Positions 17,341-25,661 of a stretch of DNA of 36,383 bases are shown one piece after another; position 1 is the stretch's first letter; the number at the start of each line of letters is the position of its first letter. A program made the translations under genes and the position numbers. The notes under the pieces are model-generated. The model saw only the letters and a list, made by a program, of their open reading frames with translations. It was not told where the DNA came from and did not search any database. The stretch is from an uncultured Clostridia bacterium (GTDB lineage Bacteria > Bacillota > Clostridia > Christensenellales > Borkfalkiaceae): positions 1 through 36,383 of the forward strand of contig CALVWU010000008.1 of the NCBI GenBank assembly GCA_944367955.1, given 5' to 3'.

Positions 17341-19005
17341 TTATTTTTTAAAAACCGCGCCTTCCGAAGCCGAACAAACGCTGCCGCGGTAGCGGTTCAG
17401 ATAGCCCGAAACGGGTTTTTCAAGCGGTACAAAATTCTTTTTGCGTTCGGCTATCTCGCTTTCGCTCAGCCGCACGTTCAACGCGCAGGCGGGTATATCT
17501 ATATCTATTATGTCGCCGTCGCGCAGTATGCCTATCGTGCCGCCTTCGGCCGCCTCCGGGCAGACGTGGCCTATCGCCGCGCCGCGCGTCGCGCCCGAAA
17601 ATCTTCCGTCGGTTATCAGTGCAACGCTGTCGCCCAGTCCCGCGCCGACGATGGCGGAGGTGGGGGTAAGCATCTCGCGCATGCCTGGCCCTCCCTTGGG
17701 GCCCTCATAGCGGATCACAACGACGTCGCCGGGCTTTATCTTGCCCGAAGATATTGCAGCCATGGCCTCCTCTTCGCCGTCAAAGCAACGCGCGGGGCCG
17801 CTGTGTTTAAGCATGGCGGGGTCTACCGCGCTCTTTTTTACCACGCTGCCGTTTTGGGCAAGGTTGCCCTTTAAGATGGCCAGCCCGCCCTGCGCCGAGT
17901 AGGGGCGGGATACGGGCCGTATTATATCGCCGTCGGGCGGGGGCGCGTCCTTTACAAGCTCTCTAAGTTTTACGCCCGCCGCGGTCATCGCGTCGCCGTT
18001 CAGCAGCCCTGCGGCAAGCAGTTCCTTCATCACGGCGGATATGCCGCCCGCTTCGTTCAGTTCTTCGATATAATGTTCGCCCGCGGGCGCAAGCCTGCAA
18101 AGATTGGGAGTGCGCTCCGAGATCCCGTTCATAATATCCACCGAAACCTGCCCCGCGCTCAGTCCCGCCTCGCGCGCGACGGCGATCAGGTGCAGTACCG
18201 TGTTGGTGGAAGCACCTATCGCCATATCCACGGTTTCGGCGTTTTTAAAGGCGGCGGGGGTCATTATGTCCGAAGGCCTTATGTTTTTCTTCAAAAGTTC
18301 CATCACCGCGCCTCCGGTGCGTTTGGCAAGGGCAAGCCTTGCGGAATACACCATGGGTATGGTGCCGTTGCCGGGCAGAGCCATGCCCAACGCCTCGGTA
18401 AGACAGTTCAAGCTGTTGGCCGTAAACATGCCCGAACACGATCCGCATGTGGGGCAGGCGTTGCATTCGTAATTTTTAAGTTCCGCGCCGTCTATTTTGC
18501 CGGCGTTATACGCGCCTACCTGTTCGAACATCGTCGAAAGCGAAGTGCGCTTTCCCCTCACGCGGCCGGCCAGCATCGGCCCGCCCGAAACGAATATCGC
18601 CGGGATGTTAACCCTGGCCGCGGCCATAAGCATGCCCGGTATTATCTTGTCGCAGTTGCCGACAAATATAGCCGCCTGCATGCCGTGCGCGCGCAAAAGT
18701 ATTTCTGCGCTGTCGGCAATGATCTCGCGCGAGGGCAGCGAATATCTCATGCCCGCATGCCCCATCGCAATGCCGTCGCACACGCCTATCGAAGGCATTA
18801 TAACGGGCTTGCCGCCCGCGGCAATCACTCCTTCGGCGGCGGCCTTGGCTATGTCGTCAAGGTGCATATGGCCGGGTATTATTTCGCTCTGCGCGCATAT
18901 AATGCCCACAAGCGGCCTTGCAATTTCGTCGTCCGTCCAGCCCAAGGCGCGCAGCAGCGACCTTTGCGAACTCATATCTATGTCGTTCGAAAATATATTG
19001 TTCAT
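17341..19005 (-). CDS. ilvD: Dihydroxy-acid dehydratase
   Basis: This 554-residue enzyme dehydrates 2,3-dihydroxy acids to 2-oxo acids in valine and isoleucine synthesis. It carries an iron-sulfur cluster bound by Cys residues in VGNCDKIIPGM and CPTCGSCSGMF. Other family signatures include ICAQSEIIPGHMHL near the N-terminus, and SDGRFSG-like ITDGRFSGATRG and GHVCPEAA near the C-terminus. The start at 19005 (MNNIFSN) is chosen because a GAGG site lies about 5 bp upstream; the 57 codons further upstream translate a repeat element and are not part of the gene. It is separated from ilvN by 765 bp of non-coding repeats. Confidence 0.97.
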   Translation of the reverse strand: MNNIFSNDIDMSSQRSLLRALGWTDDEIARPLVGIICAQSEIIPGHMHLDDIAKAAAEGVIAAGGKPVIMPSIGVCDGIAMGHAGMRYSLPSREIIADSAEILLRAHGMQAAIFVGNCDKIIPGMLMAAARVNIPAIFVSGGPMLAGRVRGKRTSLSTMFEQVGAYNAGKIDGAELKNYECNACPTCGSCSGMFTANSLNCLTEALGMALPGNGTIPMVYSARLALAKRTGGAVMELLKKNIRPSDIMTPAAFKNAETVDMAIGASTNTVLHLIAVAREAGLSAGQVSVDIMNGISERTPNLCRLAPAGEHYIEELNEAGGISAVMKELLAAGLLNGDAMTAAGVKLRELVKDAPPPDGDIIRPVSRPYSAQGGLAILKGNLAQNGSVVKKSAVDPAMLKHSGPARCFDGEEEAMAAISSGKIKPGDVVVIRYEGPKGGPGMREMLTPTSAIVGAGLGDSVALITDGRFSGATRGAAIGHVCPEAAEGGTIGILRDGDIIDIDIPACALNVRLSESEIAERKKNFVPLEKPVSGYLNRYRGSVCSASEGAVFKK

Positions 19006-19039
19006 AAAAACCTCGTTGTCGTGATAAATTCGGAATGTT

Positions 19040-19070
19040 GCGTCGGCAAACTTCGCTTTAAGCAAGCCGC
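19040..19070. repeat. 31-bp direct repeat, copy 1
   Basis: Matches 19241-19271 with one mismatch. The two copies flank the 158-bp inverted-repeat element. Confidence 0.9.
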
Positions 19071-19078
19071 ACAGATTA

Positions 19079-19236
19079 TCATCCTGAGTGTAGCGACCGC
19101 AGGGAGCGCAATCGAAGGATCTTGCAGTGTTACAATAGGGGTTGTGCATAGGAACACGGGCATGATTGCATTGCAACTGCTTTGCAGTGCCTAAGCAGAT
19201 TCTTCGACGCGCCGCATGCGCGGCGGCTCAGAATGA
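19079..19236. mobile_element. MITE-like 158-bp element with terminal inverted repeats
   Basis: Each end has two matched short motifs in inverted orientation: TCATCCTGAG and TCGAAGGATCT at 19079-19122, and the reverse complements of TCATTCTGAG and TCGAAGAATCT at 19197-19236. Each pair differs by one base. Each arm also holds an internal GC hairpin. No transposase is encoded. The design fits a miniature or REP-like dispersed element; dispersal cannot be shown from one window. Confidence 0.6.
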
Positions 19237-19240
19237 CATC

Positions 19241-19271
19241 GCGTCGGCAAACTCCGCTTTAAGCAAGCCGC
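19241..19271. repeat. 31-bp direct repeat, copy 2
   Basis: Second copy of the 31-bp repeat, four bases after the end of the inverted-repeat element. It is too long for a normal target-site duplication. Confidence 0.9.
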
Positions 19272-19369
19272 GTTTTACGCGGCCTGCAACCGCGCTCCGT
19301 TGTCGCCGCTCTTATCGCGCAAAAGCCACGGTTTTGCGCGAGGCTAAGGAATATTCATGTGCTCCGCTA

Positions 19370-19433
19370 AAGCAAATGCGCCAATGCGCATGACCCAACA
19401 CAATGTTGGGTGTCTTGCGCGGGCGATTTGCTT
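19370..19433. repeat. Long imperfect hairpin in the ilvN-ilvD gap
   Basis: AAGCAAAT (19370-19377) pairs with ATTTGCTT (19426-19433), an inner GC-rich section pairs partly, and ACCCAACA (19393-19400) pairs with TGTTGGGT (19404-19411) across a three-base loop. It would fold well in RNA from either strand. Confidence 0.65.
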
Positions 19434-19533
19434 CAACCAAAAAAAAGGTTGCTCGGCGAAGCCTGCGCCCGCTGCGCGGCATGGTTATATTATTTATAAA
19501 CCCTGCTGTCCGCGGAATAGTGTTGTAAAATGT

Positions 19534-19642
19534 AATAACGCCCGTTCGCGGAATAAGGCAGCAGGGACACCCTGCCGGCGACACCCCGCTGGCCGCGCAA
19601 CGAGCAGGATAATGCAATAACGCCCGTTCGCGGAATAAGGCA
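19534..19642. repeat. Two exact 27-bp repeats with hairpin units between
   Basis: The 27 bp at 19534-19560 recur exactly at 19616-19642, 82 bp further on. Each is followed by a small perfect hairpin with an ACAC loop (GCAGGG/CCCTGC type and AACGGCG/CGCCGTT type). Degenerate CGCGGAAT-like units continue to about 19695. Confidence 0.8.
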
Positions 19643-19770
19643 ACGGCGACACGCCGTTCGCGGGACATGGCCGCGGCAGCTTGCCGCACGCGGAACCCGA
19701 TCAAAGGAACGTTGCCGGAATGCGGCAGAGAGGTTGGTACGCGCCCAAGTTTACAGCGGGCGTTGAATAC

Positions 19771-20301
19771 TTAATTTATATGGTCGCCGTAGCAGTCCCT
19801 GTCCTTCAAGGTATGCGCTCCGCGCGCAAGCACGGTTACGCCCGTGCGCTGCATTTCAAGTATGCCGTAAGGTTCGGTCACTCTTATAAAAGCATCCAGC
19901 TTTTCGGGATCGCCGGTAAGTTCAAGTATCATCGTGTCTATCGAAAGATCAACTATTTTCGCCTTATAAATTTCCTTAATCAGCGCAAGCTGGCTGCGCG
20001 CCTCGGCGTCGGCTTTCACCTTAACAAGCAGCAACTGGCGGTAAACGCAGTCCAGTTCGTTTGCGCAGCCAATCTTTTTAACGTCTTCAAGCTTATCCAT
20101 TTGGCGTATCATCTGGGTAAGCATGTATTCGTCGCCCTTTAAAATCACCGTCATGCGCGAAAGTTCCGCGTCCTCTGTTTCGCAAACGGTAAGGCTTTCG
20201 ATGTTGTAGCCCCTGCGCGAGAACAGACCCGAAATCCTCGTTAAAACGCCGCTGCGGTTTGAAACAAGCGCGCTTATCGTATATTTTTTAACTTCGTCCA
20301 T
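19771..20301 (-). CDS. ilvN: Acetolactate synthase small (regulatory) subunit
   Basis: This 176-residue regulatory subunit of acetolactate synthase has an N-terminal ACT domain, with NRSGVLTRISGLFSRRGYNIESL (written here in part: SGVLTRISGLFSRRGYN) and LSRMTVIL, that normally binds valine for feedback inhibition. The C-terminal part is the usual IlvN extension. The start at 20301 (MDEVKKYT) is 1 bp after the ilvB stop, with GGAGG in the end of ilvB, so the two subunits are coupled. The symbol ilvH would also be acceptable. Confidence 0.95.
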   Translation of the reverse strand: MDEVKKYTISALVSNRSGVLTRISGLFSRRGYNIESLTVCETEDAELSRMTVILKGDEYMLTQMIRQMDKLEDVKKIGCANELDCVYRQLLLVKVKADAEARSQLALIKEIYKAKIVDLSIDTMILELTGDPEKLDAFIRVTEPYGILEMQRTGVTVLARGAHTLKDRDCYGDHIN

Positions 20302-20302
20302 C

Positions 20303-21970
20303 TCAGTTTTCCTCCATTTTGTCAAGCTGGGCGTCATACGTCTGCCCCGGCTTTATCATGGGCAAAACGTTTTCGTCGCATGATATACGGCAGTCAACCA
20401 GCACGGGACAGCTGTTTTTGGCGGCGTAGGAGTAGGCCTCGTTCAAAACGGGGTCTATTTCGCTTTCGGCGGTTATCCTAAGCCCCTTCGCGCCGAAACT
20501 TTCGGCAAAGGCAACATAGTCGGTCTTTTTGTTCAAAGTCGTCTGCGAAAATCTTCTGCCGTAAAATATCTTTTGCCACTGTCGCACCATACCCAGCACC
20601 GAATTGTTCATCAAAAGTATCACAAGCGGTACGCCGTTGGTAACGGCCGTGGAAAGCTCGTTCATGTTCATGTTAAAGCATCCGTCGCCTACAACCACCG
20701 TGCAGAGTTTGCCGGTGCCGAACGCCGCGCCTATCGCTGCTCCCATGCTGTAACCCATGGTGCCCAGTCCGCCCGAAGTTAAAAACTGTCTCGGTTTTTC
20801 GGCCGCAAAGTACTGTGCCGTCCACATCTGGTGCTGGCCGACGTCGGCTATAACGGGGTTGCCCTTCGGCGCGAGCGCGCACGCTCTTTTAAGTATCTTG
20901 TACGCCATGAGCGAGGTGTCGGCTTTAAGCTTTTCGCCCTCCTCAAACGAGTGCACTTCGTCCATCCATTCGTCGCTGCGCTCCTTTAAAAGGGGCATAA
21001 CGGCTTTAAGATAGGCGTCTATATCGGCCAGAACATGCATCGTGGTTTTAACGTTCTTGTCGAATTCGGCGTTGTCTATGTCGATATGTATCACCTTTTT
21101 GCCGTTTGCAAACAGGTCGCGGTTCAGGGCAACGCGGTCGGAAAATCTTGTGCCCAACGCTATCAGCGCGTCGCTCGCCATAACTGCCTTCACCGCGCTC
21201 ACGGTGCCGTGCATGCCGAGCATGCCCAAACAGCGAGCGTCGCCGTCGGCTATCGAACCTTTGCCCATAAGAGTGTAAGTTACGGGCGCGTTTATCTTTT
21301 TTGCAAATTGTTTAAGATATGCCGAAGCTCCGCTGGCAATAACGCCGCCGCCGGCGATAATTACCGGCCTTGCCGCGCCGTTTATCGCCTCCGCCGTTGC
21401 TTTCACGGCGGCCGCGTCAAGGCCGAACTCTTTAAGCGGATAGGGCTTTGCGGGTTCGTATTCGCATTCGGCTATCTGCACGTTCTTTAAAATATCTATA
21501 AGCACCGGGCCCTTTCTGCCCGAATTCGCAATGTAAAACGCGCGCCTTATCGTTTCGGCCAGCTCTTTAACGTCCTTAACGATGTAGTTGTGTTTGGTTA
21601 TGGGCATGGTTATGCCCGCAATGTCCACTTCCTGAAAGGAATCGCGGCCCAGATTGTTCAGTCCCACGTTGCCCGTAACGGCCACAAGAGGCACCGAATC
21701 CATATACGCCGTGGCTATGCCTGTAACAAGGTTTGTCGCGCCGGGGCCGGATGTTGCAAAGCAAACGCCCACCTTGCCCGTTGCGCGGGCGTAGCCGTCG
21801 GCCGCATGCGCCGCGCCCTGTTCGTGCGCGGTGAGGATATGGTTTATTTTCCCGTTCCTGTATAAAGCGTCGTAAATATCAAGCACCGATCCGCCCGGAT
21901 AGCCGAAAATAGTGTCCACGCCCTGTTCTATAAGGCAGTTTATAAGTATCTCTGCGCCCGTCAGTTTCAT
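20303..21970 (-). CDS. ilvB: Acetolactate synthase large subunit
   Basis: This 555-residue thiamine-diphosphate enzyme condenses pyruvate with pyruvate or 2-oxobutyrate, the first common step of branched-chain synthesis. FGYPGGSVLDIYDAL, HEQGAAHAADGYARATG (with the catalytic Glu), SGPGATNLVTGIATAYMDSVP and the cofactor motif GDGCFNMNMNELSTA are all present. Length is normal. It opens the ilv-leu cluster, with a strong AAGGAGG site before the ATG and a near-consensus promoter at 22034-22062. Confidence 0.97.
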   Translation of the reverse strand: MKLTGAEILINCLIEQGVDTIFGYPGGSVLDIYDALYRNGKINHILTAHEQGAAHAADGYARATGKVGVCFATSGPGATNLVTGIATAYMDSVPLVAVTGNVGLNNLGRDSFQEVDIAGITMPITKHNYIVKDVKELAETIRRAFYIANSGRKGPVLIDILKNVQIAECEYEPAKPYPLKEFGLDAAAVKATAEAINGAARPVIIAGGGVIASGASAYLKQFAKKINAPVTYTLMGKGSIADGDARCLGMLGMHGTVSAVKAVMASDALIALGTRFSDRVALNRDLFANGKKVIHIDIDNAEFDKNVKTTMHVLADIDAYLKAVMPLLKERSDEWMDEVHSFEEGEKLKADTSLMAYKILKRACALAPKGNPVIADVGQHQMWTAQYFAAEKPRQFLTSGGLGTMGYSMGAAIGAAFGTGKLCTVVVGDGCFNMNMNELSTAVTNGVPLVILLMNNSVLGMVRQWQKIFYGRRFSQTTLNKKTDYVAFAESFGAKGLRITAESEIDPVLNEAYSYAAKNSCPVLVDCRISCDENVLPMIKPGQTYDAQLDKMEEN

Positions 21971-22033
21971 GGTGTTCCCTCCTTATGCCTGAATATACAA
22001 TTATTCATGCGTATGCATTGAATATTAATATAT

Positions 22034-22062
22034 ATTGTACTACACGTCGGCGGCCGTGTCAA
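22034..22062 (-). promoter_or_regulatory. Promoter of ilvBN and the ilv-leu genes
   Basis: On the minus strand TTGACA (22062-22057) and TACAAT (22039-22034) are exactly 17 bp apart. The 5' leader of about 55 bases contains the imperfect palindrome ATGCATACGCAT at about 21999-22015. It is too short for a T-box, so regulation by a repressor is more likely. Confidence 0.85.
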
Positions 22063-22238
22063 GGATAATTTACAATTTGCCTGAATAAATTTCGCATAAT
22101 TGCATAATTATCTTTCCCGGCGGCGGAGGCGCGCCTATGCGTTGTAACAATTTATGCGCGTTTTACATAACATATCATACGCCAACGCGTTCGCGGCCGC
22201 CGTTTTCTCGGCCGCAATCACGAAAAAGGAGGGGTAAT

Positions 22239-24008
22239 ATGTGCGGAATAATTGCGTATTCGGGCAAATCGCCCGCCGCGGAAAAACTGTATCGGGGTTT
22301 AAAACGGCTCGAATACCGCGGTTACGATTCCGCCGGCATATCCACTCTGTCCGAAGGCTGCATCTTTACGGCAAAGCACGGCGGCAGAGTGGAGCGGCTG
22401 CGGGCCGATCTCGGAGCGCTTTCGGGCTGCACCGGCATAGGCCACACCCGCTGGGCCACCCACGGGCGCGCCACCGACGCCAACGCCCATCCCCATCTGT
22501 GCGGCAGATTTTCCATCGTGCACAACGGCATAATACGCAACTGCGAGCAGCTTAAAAAGGAGCTTAAAGGCCTGGGGCGCACCTTTTTTTCGCAGACCGA
22601 CAGCGAAGTCATAGCGCACCTTTTGGATATGTATTACTGCGGGGATATGTTGCAGGCAATGTTGCATGCGGTTGCGCGGCTCAAAGGACTGTGGGCCGTG
22701 GCCGCGCTGTGCGCCGATTTCAACGGTTTTATCGTCGCCCGCCGCTCTTCGCCCGTCGTGCTCGGCGAAGGCGACGACGGATTTTATGCCGCAAGCGACG
22801 TGCACGCGATCGTGGGCTGCGCACACAGCTGCTGCGTGTTGGAGGACGGCGACATCGCCGTCGTCACCCCCGAAGGCATGCGCGTCTACGACTCGCTTCT
22901 CAATCCCGTAGTGCGGGCCTTCGAACCCGTTCCCGCAGAGTGCGCGGGCGGCGACATGGAAGGTTGCCCGCACTATATGTTAAAGGAAATACGCCAAAAC
23001 GCCGCGGCGATAACCGATACATGCGACGGCTTTTTCAGGTGCGAAGGGGCGGATGGGCTCTTTAAAAAACTGGCTCGCGCCGACAAGATAGTTCTTACGG
23101 GCTGCGGCACGGCCTACAATGCGTCGCTCGCGGGCGCGCGGCTGTTGGGCTGGGCGTACGATTGTCCCGTGTCGGCGCACATCGCCGGCGAATATTGCAG
23201 CGATCCGCCCCGCCTGACGACGCGTTCGGTATGCATTGCCGTGACGCAGAGCGGCGAAACGGCCGACACTCTCGCCGCGGCGTCGATCGCGCGGGGCTGC
23301 GGCGCGTATCTTATAGCCGTAACCAACTGTCCCCGTTCGGCCGTGACCCGCCTTGCCGATTTTGTCGTTCCCGTCTGCGCAGGGCCGGAAGTGTGCGTTG
23401 CCGCCACAAAAAGTTATATCGGCCAGCTCGCCTGCTTTCACCTGCTTGCCGCCGGTGAATGTGCGATGAGGCGGGCGGGGCAGCTGCAATCGGTGGCGGC
23501 AAAGGTAAAAAAACTTGCGTTCGACGGCGCATATGCGCGGGTAATTGCCTCATTGTGCGCTTCAAGCCGCGCTGTGTTCTTTCTCGGCAGGGGCGGGGAT
23601 GTCGACGTGGCGGTGGAGGGCAGTTTAAAGCTTAAAGAAGTTTCGTACATCTTTTCCGCGGGATACCCTGCGGGCGAACTTAAACACGGAACGCTCGCTC
23701 TCGTCGACGAAAGCGTGCTTTCAATAGTGCTCATGTGCGATCAATGTCTTGTTTCAAAGTGCGAAAGCGCGGTCGAACAGATACTTTCGCGCGGCGGCAA
23801 GGTGGCGGTTATAACAACGTTGCCCTCGGCATATGCCTCGGTTTCGCCCCGCGTTCAGGCGGCATGGCTGTTGCCGCAGACCTGCGCGCATCTTTCCCAC
23901 TTCATATCGTCGACGGCGTTGCAGCTCGTTGCCTACCACACGGCATTGCTTGTCGGCCGCGATCCCGATAAACCCCGCAACCTTGCCAAAAGCGTAACGG
24001 TGGAGTGA
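22239..24008 (+). CDS. glmS: Glutamine-fructose-6-phosphate aminotransferase (isomerizing)
   Basis: This 589-residue enzyme makes glucosamine 6-phosphate from fructose 6-phosphate and glutamine, the first step toward UDP-GlcNAc and peptidoglycan. The glutaminase domain begins MCGIIAYSG, with Cys2 as the nucleophile once Met is removed, and has GHTRWATHG and NGII-x-N. Two SIS domains follow, with TGCGTAYNASL and VTQSGETADTL in the first and LGRGGDVDVAVEGSLKLKE in the second. The C-terminus PRNLAKSVTVE is the family end. Length is slightly below the usual 600-610 residues. The start is fixed by AAAGGAGG about 8 bp upstream. No glmS ribozyme fold was recognised in the leader. It is divergent from ilvB. 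Confidence 0.95.
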   Translation: MCGIIAYSGKSPAAEKLYRGLKRLEYRGYDSAGISTLSEGCIFTAKHGGRVERLRADLGALSGCTGIGHTRWATHGRATDANAHPHLCGRFSIVHNGIIRNCEQLKKELKGLGRTFFSQTDSEVIAHLLDMYYCGDMLQAMLHAVARLKGLWAVAALCADFNGFIVARRSSPVVLGEGDDGFYAASDVHAIVGCAHSCCVLEDGDIAVVTPEGMRVYDSLLNPVVRAFEPVPAECAGGDMEGCPHYMLKEIRQNAAAITDTCDGFFRCEGADGLFKKLARADKIVLTGCGTAYNASLAGARLLGWAYDCPVSAHIAGEYCSDPPRLTTRSVCIAVTQSGETADTLAAASIARGCGAYLIAVTNCPRSAVTRLADFVVPVCAGPEVCVAATKSYIGQLACFHLLAAGECAMRRAGQLQSVAAKVKKLAFDGAYARVIASLCASSRAVFFLGRGGDVDVAVEGSLKLKEVSYIFSAGYPAGELKHGTLALVDESVLSIVLMCDQCLVSKCESAVEQILSRGGKVAVITTLPSAYASVSPRVQAAWLLPQTCAHLSHFISSTALQLVAYHTALLVGRDPDKPRNLAKSVTVE

Positions 24009-24013
24009 ACAGT

Positions 24014-24049
24014 GCGCGCCCGCGCACGAAGGCGCGGGCGCGCGTTTTT
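24014..24049 (+). terminator. Terminator of glmS
   Basis: A perfect 12-bp GC stem (24014-24025 with 24032-24043) is followed by GTTTTT. It begins 6 bp after the stop codon. Confidence 0.9.
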
Positions 24050-24380
24050 CGTGTGGCAATGTTAAAACGCACCGCATGCGCGTCAGCGCGCACGGGATGT
24101 TGCATACCGGACGGGAGTAATACGAATCCGCCCTAAAATGCGGTTTTGTGCGCCGCGCCGTACTTTCTCATTGCTGCAATGCGGGCAGGCATTGCAGCTT
24201 CGCCATCGCGCCAATTTATTCAAAAATGCGCAATTTCGGGGTGCGCAGCAATATATTGTCTTAGATACAAGGCAAAGCTCGCAGGCAACAGCGACCCTAT
24301 TGACAATGGCTTTAACGCAGTAGACGGGGCGATATGCCCGCTTTAAATCGGGTTCGTTTTATTCTCGTTTGGTATAATAT
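24050..24380. other. Non-coding gap between glmS and galE with an inverted repeat
   Basis: No supported gene. The stretch holds a perfect 10-bp inverted repeat (24173-24182 with 24189-24198), a patch of short GC-rich palindromic units and, near its right end, an extended -10 motif (TGGTATAAT, 24370-24378). It has the look of a dispersed intergenic repeat, but only one copy is in the window. Confidence 0.6.
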
Positions 24381-24409
24381 TTGACTTTTGCGCTCGGCGG
24401 ATTTATAAT
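24381..24409 (+). promoter_or_regulatory. Promoter of galE
   Basis: TTGACT (24381-24386) and TATAAT (24404-24409) are 17 bp apart. An extended -10 element just upstream (24370-24378) may be a second start. Confidence 0.88.
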
Positions 24410-24410
24410 A

Positions 24411-24446
24411 TTATCGATAAATCGATCTATTTCATTATCGATGAAT
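24411..24446 (+). promoter_or_regulatory. Three ATCGAT palindromes overlapping the galE transcription start
   Basis: ATCGAT occurs at 24413-24418, 24421-24426 and 24437-24442. The last lies within the longer palindrome TTCAT-n5-ATGAA (24431-24445). Being between the -10 box and the ribosome binding site, they fit an operator. Confidence 0.5.
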
Positions 24447-24466
24447 ACAGATTGCGGAGGCATGCA

Positions 24467-25483
24467 ATGCAGAATATACTTGTAACGGGCGGCGCGGGAT
24501 TTATCGGCAGCCACACCGTTGTGGAACTTTTAAACAGCGGATACAATGTTATTGTTATAGATAACCTTTCGAATTCCAGCGCGGAGAGCTTGAAGCGCGT
24601 GGAAAAGATAACGGGCAAAAAAGTGACGTTCGTGCTCGGCGACGTGCGCGACGGCGGTCTGCTCGATAAAATTTTCAGCGAACATAAAATAGACTGGGTG
24701 ATCCACTTCGCGGGGCTTAAAGCCGTGGGCGAATCGTGCGTTAAGCCCATAGAATATTACGACAACAACCTCAACGGTACGCTCGTTTTAGTCGACGCCA
24801 TGCGCAGGCACGGCTGCAAAAAGATAGTCTTTTCATCGTCTGCCACGGTATACGGCACACCCGAAAAACTTCCCCTCGACGAAGACTGTAAAATAGGCGG
24901 CACAACCAATCCTTATGGCACAAGCAAGTATTTTCAGGAGATAATGCTCACCGATATATTCAAGGCCGACGGCGAGTGGAGCGTTGTGCTGTTGCGCTAT
25001 TTCAATCCCGTCGGCGCGCACGAAAGCGGGCTTATAGGCGAAGACCCCAAGGGCATTCCCAACAACCTCATGCCCTATGTGGCCCAGGTAGCCACCGGCA
25101 AGCTTGAATGCATACACGTTTTCGGCAACGATTATCCCACCCCCGACGGTACGGGCGTTAGGGACTATATCCACGTCGTCGACCTCGCTCTCGGCCATGT
25201 CGCCGCCATCAAGGGGTGTGAAAAACCTGGCGTTCACATCTATAACCTCGGCACGGGCGTGGGGTACAGCGTTCTCGATATGATCCACGCCTTCGAAAAG
25301 GCCTGCGGCAAAAAACTGCCCTACCGAATAGACGCCCGTCGCCCCGGCGATATAGCCGCCTGCTATGCCTCGTCGGATAAGGCCGCGCGCGAACTCGGCT
25401 GGAAGGCTAAGTATAACCTCGACGATATGTGCTCCTCGCAGTGGAAGTGGCAGTCCGGTAACCCCAACGGCTACAATTCTTAA
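24467..25483 (+). CDS. galE: UDP-glucose 4-epimerase
   Basis: This 338-residue short-chain dehydrogenase-type epimerase interconverts UDP-glucose and UDP-galactose using bound NAD+. The N-terminal nucleotide-binding motif [10 protein letters not shown], the [10 protein letters not shown] segment, the catalytic Ser-Tyr-Lys (SSSATVYG and NPYGTSKY) and [11 protein letters not shown] are clear. Length matches bacterial GalE. The start at 24467 has GGAGG about 6 bp upstream; an in-frame TTG five codons earlier overlaps that site and is less likely. It is a single-gene transcript with its own promoter and terminator. It probably feeds surface polysaccharide synthesis or galactose use. Confidence 0.96.
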   Translation: MQNILVTGGAGFIGSHTVVELLNSGYNVIVIDNLSNSSAESLKRVEKITGKKVTFVLGDVRDGGLLDKIFSEHKIDWVIHFAGLKAVGESCVKPIEYYDNNLNGTLVLVDAMRRHGCKKIVFSSSATVYGTPEKLPLDEDCKIGGTTNPYGTSKYFQEIMLTDIFKADGEWSVVLLRYFNPVGAHESGLIGEDPKGIPNNLMPYVAQVATGKLECIHVFGNDYPTPDGTGVRDYIHVVDLALGHVAAIKGCEKPGVHIYNLGTGVGYSVLDMIHAFEKACGKKLPYRIDARRPGDIAACYASSDKAARELGWKAKYNLDDMCSSQWKWQSGNPNGYNS

Positions 25484-25497
25484 AATATGCCTTTTGT

Positions 25498-25536
25498 CCG
25501 CCCGCCCGCGCCGTTTGTGCGCGGGCGGGCGGTTTT
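25498..25536 (+). terminator. Terminator of galE
   Basis: A perfect 14-bp GC stem (25498-25511 with 25519-25532) with a seven-base loop is followed by TTTT. It begins 15 bp after the stop. Confidence 0.9.
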
Positions 25537-25549
25537 GCGGTAAAAATAT

Positions 25550-25583
25550 AATACAGTTAATACAATTAATACAGATAACACAT
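25550..25583 (+). repeat. Nonamer TTAATACAR repeats upstream of spoVT
   Basis: Units of nine bases (TTAATACAA, TTAATACAG and flanking imperfect units) run in tandem. The same unit recurs upstream of sbcD at 31827-31863. Confidence 0.6.
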
Positions 25584-25605
25584 AGATATTGACGCCGCCG
25601 CGCAG

Positions 25606-25634
25606 GAATAAAAATTTTAATGCGCGGCATACTT
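25606..25634 (+). promoter_or_regulatory. Sigma-G/F-like forespore promoter of spoVT
   Basis: GAATA at 25606-25610 and CATACTT at 25628-25634 are 17 bp apart. They match the forespore sigma-G/F pattern (GHATR, CATNHTA) except for the last base. The spoVT start is 28 bp downstream. Confidence 0.5.
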
Positions 25635-25661
25635 TTTATAAAAAATCACCACGGGGGAATT

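Larger units (their letters stand above)
19006..19770 (-). other. 765-bp non-coding inter-cistronic region between ilvN and ilvD
   Basis: No convincing gene lies here on either strand. It contains a 158-bp inverted-repeat element (19079-19236) flanked by 31-bp direct repeats, a long imperfect hairpin (19370-19433), two exact 27-bp repeats (19534-19560 and 19616-19642) and several short GC hairpins. Neither a T-box motif nor a leader peptide was found. If the ilv-leu genes form one transcript, this RNA would be highly structured between ilvN and ilvD. Confidence 0.8.

Noticed and set aside
19005..19176. 57-residue N-terminal extension of IlvD
   Set aside because: It translates part of the MITE-like repeat; the family start and ribosome binding site are at 19005.
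21971..22238. T-box, ilv leader peptide or glmS ribozyme in the ilvB-glmS intergenic region
   Set aside because: The T-box AGGGTGG-type motif and the ribozyme core were not found, and the leader lacks a peptide rich in Ile/Leu/Val.
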